A stretch of 64,000 bases of DNA from Dechloromonas sp. HYN0024. GTDB taxonomy: Bacteria; Pseudomonadota; Gammaproteobacteria; Burkholderiales; Rhodocyclaceae. Of this stretch, positions 44,915 through 55,106 are shown piece after piece; position 1 is the stretch's first letter, and the number at the start of each line of letters is the position of its first letter. The stretch spans positions 886,501 through 950,500 of the forward strand of contig NZ_CP031842.1 in assembly GCF_003441615.1 (NCBI RefSeq). The letters are read 5' to 3'. A program made the translations under genes and the position numbers. Below the pieces are notes generated by a model. That model did no database searches. It had not been told where the DNA came from and saw only the letters and a list, made by a program, of their open reading frames with translations.

Positions 44915-46441
44915 TTACCAGCCGGCTCGACCTCGCTGACTATCGTCAAGCCGAAAGAACATCATGGTTTGTTGCAGTTGTTCAGCTTGTGAGCCTAGCT
45001 CTTCTGCCGTTGCCGCCAGTTCTTCCGAGGCCGAGGCATTCTGCTGGGTGGCTTGGTTGAGTTGCCCCATGGCGCCGTTGATCTGGGCGACACCGGAAGA
45101 CTGCTCGCTGGAGGCCGATGCGATTTCCTGAACCAGATCCGAGGTCTTTCGGATGGTGGGAACCATTTCGGTCAAGAGTGTGCCAGCCCGCTCGGCCTGC
45201 TTGACCGAGGACGATGCCAGGCCACCAATTTCCTGGGCGGCTACCTGGGAGCGTTCGGCCAGCTTGCGCACTTCGGCGGCAACGACGGCGAAACCCTTGC
45301 CATGATCGCCGGCACGAGCGGCTTCAATGGCGGCATTGAGGGCCAGCAGGTTGGTCTGGTAAGCGATGTCATCAATGATGCCGATCTTGCTGGCAATGCT
45401 CTTCATGTCTTCAACGGTTTTTCCAACCGCGTCACCACCTTCGGCAGCTTCCTTGGCTGCCTTCGAGGCCATGCCGTCGGTTACCTTGGCATTCTCGGTG
45501 TTCTGCGAAATGGAAGCGGTCATCTGCTCCATGGACGAGGTGGTTTCCTCGACCGAAGCGGCCTGTTCGCTGGAAGACTGCGACAGGGACTGGGCGGTGG
45601 CTGAGACCTGTCCGGCGGCATTGGTCAGATTATCGGCGGCGGTACGGACTTCGCCGATGATCTGGGTGAGCTTGCCGATCATGTTCTGCATGGCGTTCAT
45701 CAGATGGCCGACTTCGTCCTTGCTGTCAGACTCGAGCTTGACGGTCAGATCGCCTTCGGAAAGAGCCGTCGCCGCCTTCACCGCTTCGTTGATCGGGCGG
45801 GTGATGCTGATTGTCACCCACCAGGCAAAGAGCAAGGCGATAATAATTGCGCTGGCCGCCATGGCCAGCATCAATTGCTTGGCCGATGTCGCCATGTCTT
45901 CAGCCGCTTTACCACCCTTTTCCATCAGGGCCGACTGAAATGTGATCAGGTCACTAACGGCAGCGATATAGGCCCCTTGTGACTTCCGCAACTTGGTGAC
46001 CAGTATTTCCACCGCGTCGTCCCTTTTTCCACCATTCAGCAATTCGAGGAATCGGGTTTGGTCGACCAGATAGGCTTGGCGGGCCTCGATGGCTTTGGCG
46101 AGCGCCTTTTTTCCATCATCACTGGTGATGCTCTTGTCCAGCTTGGCAAAACCTTCGCCGACCTTCTTGCGGGAGTCAGCAATACGCTCGAGCTCCTTGG
46201 CAATGTCGTCTGGATTCTTGAGCAGTGCGGCATTGCGCAGGGCACGGGCAACCGTATTGATATGGCCAATGATGTCGTTGGCAATCACCGTCTTCGGGAA
46301 CTTGTCGGAGACCATGTCATTAACGGATTCGTTCAGCGCCCCAAGGCGGGTGTAGGAAATGGTCGCGATTGCTGTCAGCAGGGCGAGTACGAAGCCAAAG
46401 CCGATGGCCAGTCGAACGCCGATTTTGAGATTTTTAAACAT
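44915..46441 (-). CDS. Methyl-accepting chemotaxis protein 1 (four-helix-bundle sensor)
   Basis: The 508-residue receptor has a membrane helix at about 10-30, a periplasmic four-helix-bundle domain to about 185, a second helix ([20 protein letters not shown]), HAMP and the signalling hairpin with [34 protein letters not shown] (read in parts). Its HAMP/signalling DNA is identical to the two following receptors over 348 bp (45483-45830) but its hairpin differs elsewhere. Unlike them it ends [10 protein letters not shown] and lacks a C-terminal aromatic pentapeptide. Confidence 0.94.
   Translation of the reverse strand: MFKNLKIGVRLAIGFGFVLALLTAIATISYTRLGALNESVNDMVSDKFPKTVIANDIIGHINTVARALRNAALLKNPDDIAKELERIADSRKKVGEGFAKLDKSITSDDGKKALAKAIEARQAYLVDQTRFLELLNGGKRDDAVEILVTKLRKSQGAYIAAVSDLITFQSALMEKGGKAAEDMATSAKQLMLAMAASAIIIALLFAWWVTISITRPINEAVKAATALSEGDLTVKLESDSKDEVGHLMNAMQNMIGKLTQIIGEVRTAADNLTNAAGQVSATAQSLSQSSSEQAASVEETTSSMEQMTASISQNTENAKVTDGMASKAAKEAAEGGDAVGKTVEDMKSIASKIGIIDDIAYQTNLLALNAAIEAARAGDHGKGFAVVAAEVRKLAERSQVAAQEIGGLASSSVKQAERAGTLLTEMVPTIRKTSDLVQEIASASSEQSSGVAQINGAMGQLNQATQQNASASEELAATAEELGSQAEQLQQTMMFFRLDDSQRGRAGW
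45483..45830. repeat. 348-bp tract identical to the same part of receptors 2 and 3
   Basis: By eye every base of this tract equals 49908-50255, and also equals 47698-48040 in receptor 2 up to the sensor boundary. It covers the end of helix 2, HAMP and the first part of the signalling domain. Flanking DNA of the same receptor differs at many third positions, which suggests gene conversion. Confidence 0.8.
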
Positions 46442-46469
46442 GGGGTTCTCTCTATTGAATGCTGAGGCG

Positions 46470-47021
46470 TTAGTGGGTGAGCGAGTTCGGGTCGGTTGTC
46501 CCGGCAGGGTCCTTGCCGGTCAGCATGGCGATTTCCTCGACGGAGAGGACCTTGTCGATGTTGAGGAGGATGACGAACTTGCCGGCCACCTTGCCCATGC
46601 CGAAGATGAAGTCGGCCCGGATCCTGGCGCCGAAGGAAGGGGGTGGCTCGATTTCGCTGCCCGGAATTTCCAGTACTTCGGAAACGGCATCGACAATGAT
46701 GCCGATATCGTGACGGTTGTCCTCATCCGGCACTTCGACAATCACGATGCAGGTGCGCCGGCCGACTGCGGTCGGCTGGCCACCGAAGCGGGCGGCCAGG
46801 TCGATCACTGGCACGACACTGCCGCGCAGGTTGATCACACCACGAATGAAGTTCGGCATCATCGGGATTTCCGTCAGATTGCCGTATTCGATGATTTCCT
46901 TGACGTTGAGGATGCCGAGACCAAACATCTCGCCGCTCAAAGAGAAGGTCAGGTACTGCGCCGGCGCCTCGGCAACCGCCACGGCGTTTGCTTTTGGGTT
47001 GGCTTTTACGACTTGTCCCAT
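46470..47021 (-). CDS. cheW: Chemotaxis coupling protein CheW, copy 1
   Basis: The 183-residue adaptor linking CheA to receptors shows CheW motifs: [46 protein letters not shown] and GILNVKEI (read in parts). Residues 1-168 are identical to copy 2 and only the last 15 residues differ ([14 protein letters not shown]). It lies inside the 1.5-kb tandem duplication. Confidence 0.94.
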   Translation of the reverse strand: MGQVVKANPKANAVAVAEAPAQYLTFSLSGEMFGLGILNVKEIIEYGNLTEIPMMPNFIRGVINLRGSVVPVIDLAARFGGQPTAVGRRTCIVIVEVPDEDNRHDIGIIVDAVSEVLEIPGSEIEPPPSFGARIRADFIFGMGKVAGKFVILLNIDKVLSVEEIAMLTGKDPAGTTDPNSLTH

Positions 47022-48040
47022 GATGACTCCTCAGTAGCGTTCGAAGTCACCCTCGTTGATCTGAACCGCGGCTGTCCGAGCTGCGACGCGTGGCTTGCTG
47101 GTCCCGGCTGAACTGCGGCTGGGCGGGGTAAAGCTCTGGGTGCTGCGGCGTGCGCCATCCTCGAGATGGAAGAAGGTCATGGTCTGTTGCAGTTGTTCGG
47201 CCTGCGAGCCGAGTTCTTCGGCGGTGGCAGCGAGCTCCTCGGAGGCGGAAGCATTCTGCTGGGTAGCCTGGTTGAGCTGCCCCATGGCACCGTTGATCTG
47301 GGCGACACCGGAGGATTGTTCGCTGGAGGCAGCGGCGATTTCCTGCACCAGATCGGACGTCTTGCGGATGGACGGGACCATTTCATTCAACAGGTTGCCA
47401 GCCCGCTCGGCCTGCTTGACGGAGGACGATGCCAGGCCGCCAATTTCCTGGGCGGCTACCTGGGAGCGTTCGGCCAGCTTGCGCACTTCGGCGGCAACGA
47501 CGGCGAAACCCTTGCCGTGATCGCCGGCACGAGCGGCTTCAATGGCGGCATTGAGCGCCAGCAGATTGGTCTGGTAAGCGATGTCATCGATGATGCCGAT
47601 CTTGTCGGCGATGCTCTTCATGGCATCGACCGTCTGCATTACGGCCTGACCGCCATCGGCAGCCTCGGCGGCGGCCTTGGAAGCCATGCTGTCAGTAACC
47701 TTGGCATTCTCGGTGTTCTGCGAAATGGAAGCGGTCATCTGCTCCATGGACGAGGTGGTTTCCTCGACCGAAGCGGCCTGTTCGCTGGAAGACTGCGACA
47801 GGGACTGGGCGGTGGCTGAGACCTGTCCGGCGGCATTGGTCAGATTATCGGCGGCGGTACGGACTTCGCCGATGATCTGGGTGAGCTTGCCGATCATGTT
47901 CTGCATGGCGTTCATCAGATGGCCGACTTCGTCCTTGCTGTCAGACTCGAGCTTGACGGTCAGATCGCCTTCGGAAAGAGCCGTCGCCGCCTTCACCGCT
48001 TCGTTGATCGGGCGGGTGATGCTGATTGTCACCCACCAGG
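46514..48040. repeat. Tandem duplication, copy A (cheW body to receptor HAMP/signalling domain)
   Basis: This 1,527-bp unit repeats at 48724-50250 with offset 2,210 and no difference seen by eye. It spans most of cheW, the 9-bp spacer and the shared C-terminal 323 codons or so of the receptor. The ends fall inside genes: near the cheW 3' end and at the receptor's second membrane helix. Confidence 0.9.
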
Positions 48041-48656
48041 AAAAAGCAATCGCGATCAGGGTCGATCCGAGGGCTAGAAAAATGATCAGGTTTTCGGCAT
48101 TTTGGGCAAACTGTTCGGCTTCCTTGCCGGCCTTTTTCATGTTCGTGGTCTGGTAGTCGACCATCTGGCCAACAGCCTTGATGTAGTCACCCTGTGACTT
48201 CCGGATCTTGCTGACCAACAACTCGGTGGCTTCTTCCTTCTTTCCAGCTTTCTGAAGCTCAGTGAACTTATCAAGGTCGACGATGAACAATTTCCGGGCT
48301 TCCTGTGCCTCAGCCAGAACTTTTCGTCCGGCTTCGGATCGGTTCAGTTTGTCGAGCAACTCGAACTTTTCGCCAATGGTCTTGCGCGCTTCGGCAATGC
48401 GTGCCATTTCCTTCTGCGCTTCCTCGGGGGTCTTGACCAGCAGGGCATTGCGCATGGCACGCGCATTGATGTTGATCTGGTCGACCGTCTGCTGGGAAAG
48501 GATGGCCTTTTCAAGCCGGTCATTGACCACGACGTCGAGACTGTGCGTGATCTGGTTGAGTGAGCGGTAGGCAATGACCGACATGGTGATCGAGAGAATG
48601 ATCACCACACAGAAACCGATGCTCAGCCGGATACCGATTTTCAAGTTTTTGAACAT
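47031..48656 (-). CDS. Methyl-accepting chemotaxis protein 2 (four-helix-bundle sensor)
   Basis: The 541-residue receptor has membrane helix 1 at about 10-30, a periplasmic four-helix-bundle domain, helix 2 ([21 protein letters not shown]) and the shared HAMP/signalling domain. After the hairpin it has a Ser/Arg/Ala-rich linker of about 35 residues ending in GDFERY. DFERY fits the x-aromatic-x-x-aromatic pattern of the NWETF pentapeptide that tethers CheR/CheB. From residue about 206 on it is identical to receptor 3. Confidence 0.94.
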   Translation of the reverse strand: MFKNLKIGIRLSIGFCVVIILSITMSVIAYRSLNQITHSLDVVVNDRLEKAILSQQTVDQININARAMRNALLVKTPEEAQKEMARIAEARKTIGEKFELLDKLNRSEAGRKVLAEAQEARKLFIVDLDKFTELQKAGKKEEATELLVSKIRKSQGDYIKAVGQMVDYQTTNMKKAGKEAEQFAQNAENLIIFLALGSTLIAIAFSWWVTISITRPINEAVKAATALSEGDLTVKLESDSKDEVGHLMNAMQNMIGKLTQIIGEVRTAADNLTNAAGQVSATAQSLSQSSSEQAASVEETTSSMEQMTASISQNTENAKVTDSMASKAAAEAADGGQAVMQTVDAMKSIADKIGIIDDIAYQTNLLALNAAIEAARAGDHGKGFAVVAAEVRKLAERSQVAAQEIGGLASSSVKQAERAGNLLNEMVPSIRKTSDLVQEIAAASSEQSSGVAQINGAMGQLNQATQQNASASEELAATAEELGSQAEQLQQTMTFFHLEDGARRSTQSFTPPSRSSAGTSKPRVAARTAAVQINEGDFERY

Positions 48657-48694
48657 GGTTGTCTCACCCCCCGGAGCGTCTCTGGTTATTGGAT

Positions 48695-49231
48695 TCAGGA
48701 TTGAGCGTCGGCCGACATTTGAGTGCCGGTCAGCATGGCGATTTCCTCGACGGAGAGGACCTTGTCGATGTTGAGGAGGATGACGAACTTGCCGGCCACC
48801 TTGCCCATGCCGAAGATGAAGTCGGCCCGGATCCTGGCGCCGAAGGAAGGGGGTGGCTCGATTTCGCTGCCCGGAATTTCCAGTACTTCGGAAACGGCAT
48901 CGACAATGATGCCGATATCGTGACGGTTGTCCTCATCCGGCACTTCGACAATCACGATGCAGGTGCGCCGGCCGACTGCGGTCGGCTGGCCACCGAAGCG
49001 GGCGGCCAGGTCGATCACTGGCACGACACTGCCGCGCAGGTTGATCACACCACGAATGAAGTTCGGCATCATCGGGATTTCCGTCAGATTGCCGTATTCG
49101 ATGATTTCCTTGACGTTGAGGATGCCGAGACCAAACATCTCGCCGCTCAAAGAGAAGGTCAGGTACTGCGCCGGCGCCTCGGCAACCGCCACGGCGTTTG
49201 CTTTTGGGTTGGCTTTTACGACTTGTCCCAT
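48695..49231 (-). CDS. cheW: Chemotaxis coupling protein CheW, copy 2
   Basis: The 178-residue duplicate of the other CheW is identical in residues 1-168 and ends TQMSADAQS. The different tails are where the duplication joint falls, so one of the two likely keeps the ancestral C terminus. Same spacing (9 bp) to the upstream receptor as in copy 1. Confidence 0.94.
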   Translation of the reverse strand: MGQVVKANPKANAVAVAEAPAQYLTFSLSGEMFGLGILNVKEIIEYGNLTEIPMMPNFIRGVINLRGSVVPVIDLAARFGGQPTAVGRRTCIVIVEVPDEDNRHDIGIIVDAVSEVLEIPGSEIEPPPSFGARIRADFIFGMGKVAGKFVILLNIDKVLSVEEIAMLTGTQMSADAQS

Positions 49232-50250
49232 GATGACTCCTCAGTAGCGTTCGAAGTCACCCTCGTTGATCTGAACCGCGGCTGTCCGAGCTGCGACGCG
49301 TGGCTTGCTGGTCCCGGCTGAACTGCGGCTGGGCGGGGTAAAGCTCTGGGTGCTGCGGCGTGCGCCATCCTCGAGATGGAAGAAGGTCATGGTCTGTTGC
49401 AGTTGTTCGGCCTGCGAGCCGAGTTCTTCGGCGGTGGCAGCGAGCTCCTCGGAGGCGGAAGCATTCTGCTGGGTAGCCTGGTTGAGCTGCCCCATGGCAC
49501 CGTTGATCTGGGCGACACCGGAGGATTGTTCGCTGGAGGCAGCGGCGATTTCCTGCACCAGATCGGACGTCTTGCGGATGGACGGGACCATTTCATTCAA
49601 CAGGTTGCCAGCCCGCTCGGCCTGCTTGACGGAGGACGATGCCAGGCCGCCAATTTCCTGGGCGGCTACCTGGGAGCGTTCGGCCAGCTTGCGCACTTCG
49701 GCGGCAACGACGGCGAAACCCTTGCCGTGATCGCCGGCACGAGCGGCTTCAATGGCGGCATTGAGCGCCAGCAGATTGGTCTGGTAAGCGATGTCATCGA
49801 TGATGCCGATCTTGTCGGCGATGCTCTTCATGGCATCGACCGTCTGCATTACGGCCTGACCGCCATCGGCAGCCTCGGCGGCGGCCTTGGAAGCCATGCT
49901 GTCAGTAACCTTGGCATTCTCGGTGTTCTGCGAAATGGAAGCGGTCATCTGCTCCATGGACGAGGTGGTTTCCTCGACCGAAGCGGCCTGTTCGCTGGAA
50001 GACTGCGACAGGGACTGGGCGGTGGCTGAGACCTGTCCGGCGGCATTGGTCAGATTATCGGCGGCGGTACGGACTTCGCCGATGATCTGGGTGAGCTTGC
50101 CGATCATGTTCTGCATGGCGTTCATCAGATGGCCGACTTCGTCCTTGCTGTCAGACTCGAGCTTGACGGTCAGATCGCCTTCGGAAAGAGCCGTCGCCGC
50201 CTTCACCGCTTCGTTGATCGGGCGGGTGATGCTGATTGTCACCCACCAGG
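48724..50250. repeat. Tandem duplication, copy B
   Basis: Second unit of the 1,527-bp repeat (partner 46514-48040). The receptor sensor-domain DNA to its right (50256 on) is unrelated to that of receptor 2, so each signalling unit is fused to a different sensor. Confidence 0.9.
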
Positions 50251-50878
50251 CAAAGACAATCGCCAGCACGGTAGCAATGACAGCGAGTATTAGAACCGTA
50301 GTCTTAGCTGAAGCGGATGTCTCCTCGGCATTCTTGCCGGACTTGGCGGCCATTTCCTTCTGGAAATCCGAGAAAACCTTGGTGGCTTCAATGTAATCGT
50401 TCGCGACACGGGTGTATTCGCCAAACAGGTATTCAATCGCCTTCTTCTGGTTGTACTTGGGTGAGCTGGAGTCAGCAATCGGCAGCATTTCGTCGACTGC
50501 GGCACCATATTTGGTACGCGCATTCACCATGGCACTCAGCATATCCTTGCCCTTGGGCGTGTTGATCATCGGGGTCAGCTTTTCCAGTATTTCCGCGTTC
50601 CGCTTGCGTGCCTTCATCACGATCTCAATCTGGGCTTTCTCAAACGCCTTGTCTTCGGCCATGATCAGATTGCGTACCGAGCGGGCCATAATCAGCGTAT
50701 TGATCTGGAGTTCGGTGGACATCTCGATCTTGGGCATCCGGTCGTCGACGATGTTGGTGGTGGCTGCGGTGATGTCGGCCATGCGCATCAGCGAGACGGA
50801 TGCGACAGCGATCAGGAAAGTCAGCGCTATGCCAAAGCCTATGCCCAGTCGGACACCGATTTTCAGATTCTTGAACAT
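49241..50878 (-). CDS. Methyl-accepting chemotaxis protein 3 (four-helix-bundle sensor)
   Basis: The 545-residue receptor (from ATG 50878, chosen for GGGA at good spacing and for its match to MFKNLKIG of the others; ATG 50890 is also in frame) has a periplasmic four-helix-bundle of its own sequence, helix 2 ([21 protein letters not shown]) and the shared HAMP/signalling domain and DFERY tail. It is the first of three receptors after cheA. Confidence 0.93.
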   Translation of the reverse strand: MFKNLKIGVRLGIGFGIALTFLIAVASVSLMRMADITAATTNIVDDRMPKIEMSTELQINTLIMARSVRNLIMAEDKAFEKAQIEIVMKARKRNAEILEKLTPMINTPKGKDMLSAMVNARTKYGAAVDEMLPIADSSSPKYNQKKAIEYLFGEYTRVANDYIEATKVFSDFQKEMAAKSGKNAEETSASAKTTVLILAVIATVLAIVFAWWVTISITRPINEAVKAATALSEGDLTVKLESDSKDEVGHLMNAMQNMIGKLTQIIGEVRTAADNLTNAAGQVSATAQSLSQSSSEQAASVEETTSSMEQMTASISQNTENAKVTDSMASKAAAEAADGGQAVMQTVDAMKSIADKIGIIDDIAYQTNLLALNAAIEAARAGDHGKGFAVVAAEVRKLAERSQVAAQEIGGLASSSVKQAERAGNLLNEMVPSIRKTSDLVQEIAAASSEQSSGVAQINGAMGQLNQATQQNASASEELAATAEELGSQAEQLQQTMTFFHLEDGARRSTQSFTPPSRSSAGTSKPRVAARTAAVQINEGDFERY

Positions 50879-50943
50879 GTTGATTCCCATCTATGAAAGT
50901 GAAGCAGTCTCTTGAATTTTGTTCGTGACGTGGTTGCCGGCGC

Positions 50944-53145
50944 CTATTCGGACTGATGCGTCAACATCGGGCGCAGGGTGCGCTCCTCCGTCTGGCTGAC
51001 GTTATGGACCAGCGCGGCGACATCGAGAATGAGCGCTACCTCGCCGCTGCCCAGAATGGTTGAGCCGCCGATACCGCGCAGATGGGGGAACAGCACGCCC
51101 AGTGGCTTGATAACGGTCTGGAACTCGCCCATCAACTGATCGACGACGATGCCGGCCCGTTGTCCACCGAATTGGACAACGACGATGCTTTCGCGCAGCG
51201 GTGGCTCGCCCGGCACATCGAACAGTTCGCGTAGCCGGATGAAGGGCAGGGCTTCGCCGCGCAGATTGAGGAAATTGCGCTCGGTGAGCTGGTTCTTGAG
51301 TTCGATGCATTCGACCACCGTATCGAGCGGGATCACGTAGGCAGCCTTGCCGACACCCACCAGGAAACCGTCGATGATCGCCAGGGTCAGCGGCAAGCGA
51401 ATGGTGAAGGTGGCGCCTTCGCCCTCACTTGATGCGACATCTACGGTGCCGCGCAGGGACTGGATGTTGCGGCGCACGACATCCATGCCGACACCACGAC
51501 CCGAGAGGTTGGAGACCTTGTCTACCGTCGAGAATCCGGGTTCGAAGATGAGATTGACGATTTCGCTGTCGCTGAGTGTCTCGCCTGGCTGGATAATGCT
51601 CCGCTCGAGTGCCTTGGCGGTGATCTTCTCCTTGTTCAGGCCGCCGCCGTCATCCGATATTTGAATCACGATACTCCCCGAGTCGTGATAGGCGTTCAGT
51701 GTCACCGTACCGCAGGCTGGTTTGCCGCGTTCGAGCCGGACGGCGGTGGGTTCGATGCCGTGGTCCAGCGAGTTTCTGACCAGATGCATCAACGGGTCGC
51801 CAATCTTTTCAACTACGGTCTTGTCGAGTTCGGTTTCCGCGCCGCTGATCACCAGCTCGATTTCCTTGCCCAGTTCTTTCGAGACATCGCGAACAACGCG
51901 GTTGAAGCGGGTAAAGGTCTCGCCGATCTGGACCATGCGCAGTTGCAGGGCCGAGTCGCGGATATTTTCAACGAGACGGGAGAGCACCGAGGTGGCTTCG
52001 ACGAGATCCCCCTGCTTGCTCTTCTGGGCCAGCAGGTTGGCTGAGGCACCGGCAATGACCAGTTCGCCGACGAGGTCGATCAACTGGTCCAGCTTGTCAG
52101 CCTGGACGCGCACGAGGCGGGCTTCCTTGGCCTTCTTGTCGCTGACCTGGGCTTGCTTGCTGACGGCGGCGTCGACGATTTCCTTGTGCACCACCTTGTT
52201 GTCGACCAGGATTTCGCCGAGTTGCGGCTGGGGTTTTTCCTCGTCGCCATCGACACCGTCGGTCGACACTTTCTGGGCGCTCAGGCCTTGCTCCACTTCA
52301 GCCTGGGTCAGGGCGCCGCAGCGGACCAGTATTTCCCCGAGGCGCATGGTGTCTTCGGGCAGTTCCTGGATGTGTTTGATGTATTCCGACAACTTGCTGT
52401 TCGGCGCCAGGATACGCAGGTCGCAATCCTCGCGGACGAAGTCGAAGACGCGTTCGATATCGGCCTTGGAACTGCGGGTCTGGAGCTGAATCTCGAACCC
52501 GATGTAGCAGGATTCTGGGTCCATCTCGGCTGCGGCAGGCATGGCATCGGTAATCGTTTCGATGCCCAGTATTTCGCCCAGGGTGGCCAGGTAGCGGATG
52601 AAGGAGAGCGGATCCATGCCGCCACGCAGCACGTTTTCACCAAATCGCACAGAAATGTGCCAGCTATCGTTCACTACAATGCCGCCGCCGGAGGTTTCGA
52701 CTTCAACCGTGTTGTCCTGCAGGGTGATATTGGTCGTTGCGATGTCGGGGGTGCCGATACTGTCGAGGAATTCCTTGAGGCGTTGGGTCAAAACGTCGCC
52801 GCTGGCCTGTAGACCGGCATCCGGGTTTTCACCTTCGGCTGCCAGCACGTCGATCAGGCTGACCATGTGGTCGCAGCATTCGAGCAACAGCGTGGCGAGC
52901 GGCGGGCTAACCGCCAATTCATTGTTGCGCAGTGCATCGAGCAGATTTTCCACGCGGTGCGTGAAGGCTTCGATGAAGTGACATTCAATGACGCCGGACC
53001 CGCCCTTGATGGTGTGCGCGGCGCGGAAGATGCTGTTGATGTTGTCGTGATCGTCCGGATTCTGTTCCAGTTGCAAGAGCCCGGATTCCATCTCGGCAAG
53101 CTGCTCGCGACTTTCCTGAATGAAGACGCTGGTGATTTCGTCCAT
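50944..53145 (-). CDS. cheA: Chemotaxis histidine kinase CheA
   Basis: The 733-residue kinase has an Hpt domain with phospho-His44 (FRAAHTIKGGSG) and a P2-like domain at about 160-255. Next comes an unusual segment 268-331 with two 24-residue repeats beginning RLGEILVRCG and QLGEILVDNK. The dimerisation (LVGELVIAGA) and ATPase regions (HLVRNSLDHGIE, SDDGGGL, GRGVGMDVV) follow, with the CheW-like P5 domain last. The 268-331 segment resembles MshEN modules, some of which bind c-di-GMP. No CheZ gene is nearby. Confidence 0.95.
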   Translation of the reverse strand: MDEITSVFIQESREQLAEMESGLLQLEQNPDDHDNINSIFRAAHTIKGGSGVIECHFIEAFTHRVENLLDALRNNELAVSPPLATLLLECCDHMVSLIDVLAAEGENPDAGLQASGDVLTQRLKEFLDSIGTPDIATTNITLQDNTVEVETSGGGIVVNDSWHISVRFGENVLRGGMDPLSFIRYLATLGEILGIETITDAMPAAAEMDPESCYIGFEIQLQTRSSKADIERVFDFVREDCDLRILAPNSKLSEYIKHIQELPEDTMRLGEILVRCGALTQAEVEQGLSAQKVSTDGVDGDEEKPQPQLGEILVDNKVVHKEIVDAAVSKQAQVSDKKAKEARLVRVQADKLDQLIDLVGELVIAGASANLLAQKSKQGDLVEATSVLSRLVENIRDSALQLRMVQIGETFTRFNRVVRDVSKELGKEIELVISGAETELDKTVVEKIGDPLMHLVRNSLDHGIEPTAVRLERGKPACGTVTLNAYHDSGSIVIQISDDGGGLNKEKITAKALERSIIQPGETLSDSEIVNLIFEPGFSTVDKVSNLSGRGVGMDVVRRNIQSLRGTVDVASSEGEGATFTIRLPLTLAIIDGFLVGVGKAAYVIPLDTVVECIELKNQLTERNFLNLRGEALPFIRLRELFDVPGEPPLRESIVVVQFGGQRAGIVVDQLMGEFQTVIKPLGVLFPHLRGIGGSTILGSGEVALILDVAALVHNVSQTEERTLRPMLTHQSE

Positions 53146-53162
53146 GGTTTTTCTCTACTCGT

Positions 53163-53468
53163 TCAGGAGGCTTCGTGGGCCGGGATGACCAGTGGGTCGC
53201 CAAATTCAGCCGCCATGTTGCAAAAATCGATGACCGAACTGACCGCCTGGCTATGCGCTACGATGCGCACACATTTTCCGGCCCGTTGGGCTTCCATTTT
53301 CAGAAGCACCAGTAACTGGAGGCCGGCGGTGTCCATTTCAGAGACTTGGGCGAGATTCAGTTCAAGTTCACTGCTTGAAGTGAGCGTGTCGAGCAGCAGC
53401 TGCTTCTGCTCAAGTGCGTGGTAGATGGTCAGATCTTCGGTGATAACAAGTGGCGTGCTGGACGGCAT
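53163..53468 (-). CDS. STAS-domain protein
   Basis: A 101-residue single STAS domain like anti-anti-sigma factors and lipid-binding MlaB proteins: ELNLAQVSEMDTAGLQLLVLLKMEA contains the loop serine/threonine region (EMDTAG), the place phosphorylated in SpoIIAA-type proteins (read in parts). It lies 17 bp before cheA and 11 bp after the 418-residue receptor gene. STAS proteins occur in some F7-type chemotaxis clusters; partner unknown. Confidence 0.88.
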   Translation of the reverse strand: MPSSTPLVITEDLTIYHALEQKQLLLDTLTSSSELELNLAQVSEMDTAGLQLLVLLKMEAQRAGKCVRIVAHSQAVSSVIDFCNMAAEFGDPLVIPAHEAS

Positions 53469-53479
53469 GATGCATGTCC

Positions 53480-54736
53480 TTAAAACAGTTCAATGCGTGA
53501 TTGGGCAGGGGCAGAGGATGCAGATTCCCGTTTGAGGGAACTCTGGTGCGCTGTGCGCTGACTTTCCATGACGTAGCGCCCGTACAGCGTTTCGAGATGC
53601 TGGGCGATCGGTGTAAATACAAAATTGGCGTCTTCATAAGCACGCAACCGTTCAGACAGCAGGCCTGCATGCTCGTCAAGTTGCGACAGGGCCTGTATCA
53701 CCTGTTCAATTTGCTGCCGGCTTACATCCTGGAATTGAACGCTGGCCTGCGCCTCCATGAACATGTTTGCGAGCTGGCTGCTGCTTTCCATGACTTGTGC
53801 AACGACACCGGCTTCATGGCGCATCAGCTCTTCGTAACTACTGCCAAGTTCGTTAAGCTGACCGGAGAAGAACTCGAGCATTTCCCGTTCTTTGGCTAGA
53901 TTGACGTTCGACAGCTTGTCGCGGAACTGGGCTTCAATATGCTCGGCGACGCCACAGATACCCTGGCTAATCTTGACCACGGCAACTTCCGTTTCGCCGG
54001 ATAGCTTGCGCACCTCGTCGGCGACAACGGCAAATCCCCGTCCTGCTTCTCCAGCCCGTGCGGCCTCGATGGCAGCATTGAGGGCGAGCAGATTGGTCTG
54101 CCCTGCGACATGCTTGATCAGTTGGACCAGTGACTCCAGAGAGCGTGCTTCCTGGACTACCTGCGTGACCCTTAGCTGATCCTGATCGGCTTCTTGCAGG
54201 CGCTGTTGAACATAGCCTTCCATCTGAGTAACCACGGCCTGGTTCTGGGCAATGCGTTTTTCCGAGTCGCGGACGAGCAGCGCTGTTTCATCCGATGTGG
54301 CGTTCACAAAGCGGTCCAGCTTGGTCACCACATCATCGATGGTTTGCAGTCGTCCGACGATGTCGAAGGCTGCCGCCTCGGTGTCATCAATCACCCGCTT
54401 CAACTGTCCGCGCACGACTTCGTTGAAATCGTGAACCTGGGTCAGCTCGCCGGATACTTCGTTGGCCACCGATTGGAAGGTGCTCTGTTTGTCTTCGCCT
54501 TTCTCGGCAATCTGGCTCAGGCCCAGCATGTAGTCCTTGAAGAAGGCTTTTGAAACCAGTCGCTGTGCCAGAAAGGCCACAAAGACAATAACGATTGTGC
54601 CAATCGCATCAGCAAAAGGTGCTGGCGTAAATGTCTCGTGGAACCAGTCGTGAAGAAAATACACGGCGCTCGCCGCGCCGATAGCAACCAGACTGGCTAC
54701 GATCAATGCTCGCTGCAAAAGCTTTGAAAAGTCCAT
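53480..54736 (-). CDS. Chemoreceptor-like protein with short periplasmic loop and IELF tail
   Basis: The 418-residue protein has two N-terminal membrane helices (about 10-30 and 42-60) with a loop of only about 15 residues, a coiled-coil region, and the receptor tip ([34 protein letters not shown], read in parts). The segment after the tip lacks the usual methylation helix length and resembles the C-terminal part of CheZ-like or adaptor-type receptors ([23 protein letters not shown]). It ends SRIELF, the same final motif as the second CheD. Confidence 0.85.
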   Translation of the reverse strand: MDFSKLLQRALIVASLVAIGAASAVYFLHDWFHETFTPAPFADAIGTIVIVFVAFLAQRLVSKAFFKDYMLGLSQIAEKGEDKQSTFQSVANEVSGELTQVHDFNEVVRGQLKRVIDDTEAAAFDIVGRLQTIDDVVTKLDRFVNATSDETALLVRDSEKRIAQNQAVVTQMEGYVQQRLQEADQDQLRVTQVVQEARSLESLVQLIKHVAGQTNLLALNAAIEAARAGEAGRGFAVVADEVRKLSGETEVAVVKISQGICGVAEHIEAQFRDKLSNVNLAKEREMLEFFSGQLNELGSSYEELMRHEAGVVAQVMESSSQLANMFMEAQASVQFQDVSRQQIEQVIQALSQLDEHAGLLSERLRAYEDANFVFTPIAQHLETLYGRYVMESQRTAHQSSLKRESASSAPAQSRIELF

Positions 54737-54740
54737 GGAA

Positions 54741-55106
54741 TTAGCGAACGACCAATTTGATGGTATTGAGCAGCTCGTCTGCCGTTGCCGGCTTGACGAT
54801 CCATCCGGACGCGCCGGCAGCCTTGGCTTCCAGCTTTCTTGATTGCTGGGATTCTGTGGTCAGAAAGAGGATCGGGACAAACTTGTAGGCGGGTAGCTTG
54901 CGGACTTCCTTGATTAGCTCAATGCCGTTCATGCCTGGCATGTTGAGATCTGTTATCAGCAGATCAATCTTGAGACCCGACTGCAGCTTTCGCAGAGCCT
55001 CTTCGGCATTTGACGCCTTCTCTGCGGCATAGCCGGCTTTGGTCAGGATATTAGAGATGCTGAGGAGGATTGTGGCCGAGTCATCGACCAAGAATATTGT
55101 TTTCAT
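54741..55106 (-). CDS. cheY: Chemotaxis response regulator CheY
   Basis: The 121-residue single receiver domain has the acidic pair in LVDDSAT, phospho-aspartate in [13 protein letters not shown], Thr in LTTESQ and Lys in WIVKPA. It is first in the chemotaxis operon and 4 bp before the receptor-like gene. Likely the CheY that meets CheA here and signals to the flagellar switch or another output. Confidence 0.93.
   Translation of the reverse strand: MKTIFLVDDSATILLSISNILTKAGYAAEKASNAEEALRKLQSGLKIDLLITDLNMPGMNGIELIKEVRKLPAYKFVPILFLTTESQQSRKLEAKAAGASGWIVKPATADELLNTIKLVVR

Noticed and set aside
46514..50250. Mobile element as cause of the repeated DNA
   Set aside because: No transposase, terminal inverted repeats or target duplications; the units are chemotaxis genes, so unequal recombination is a simpler cause.
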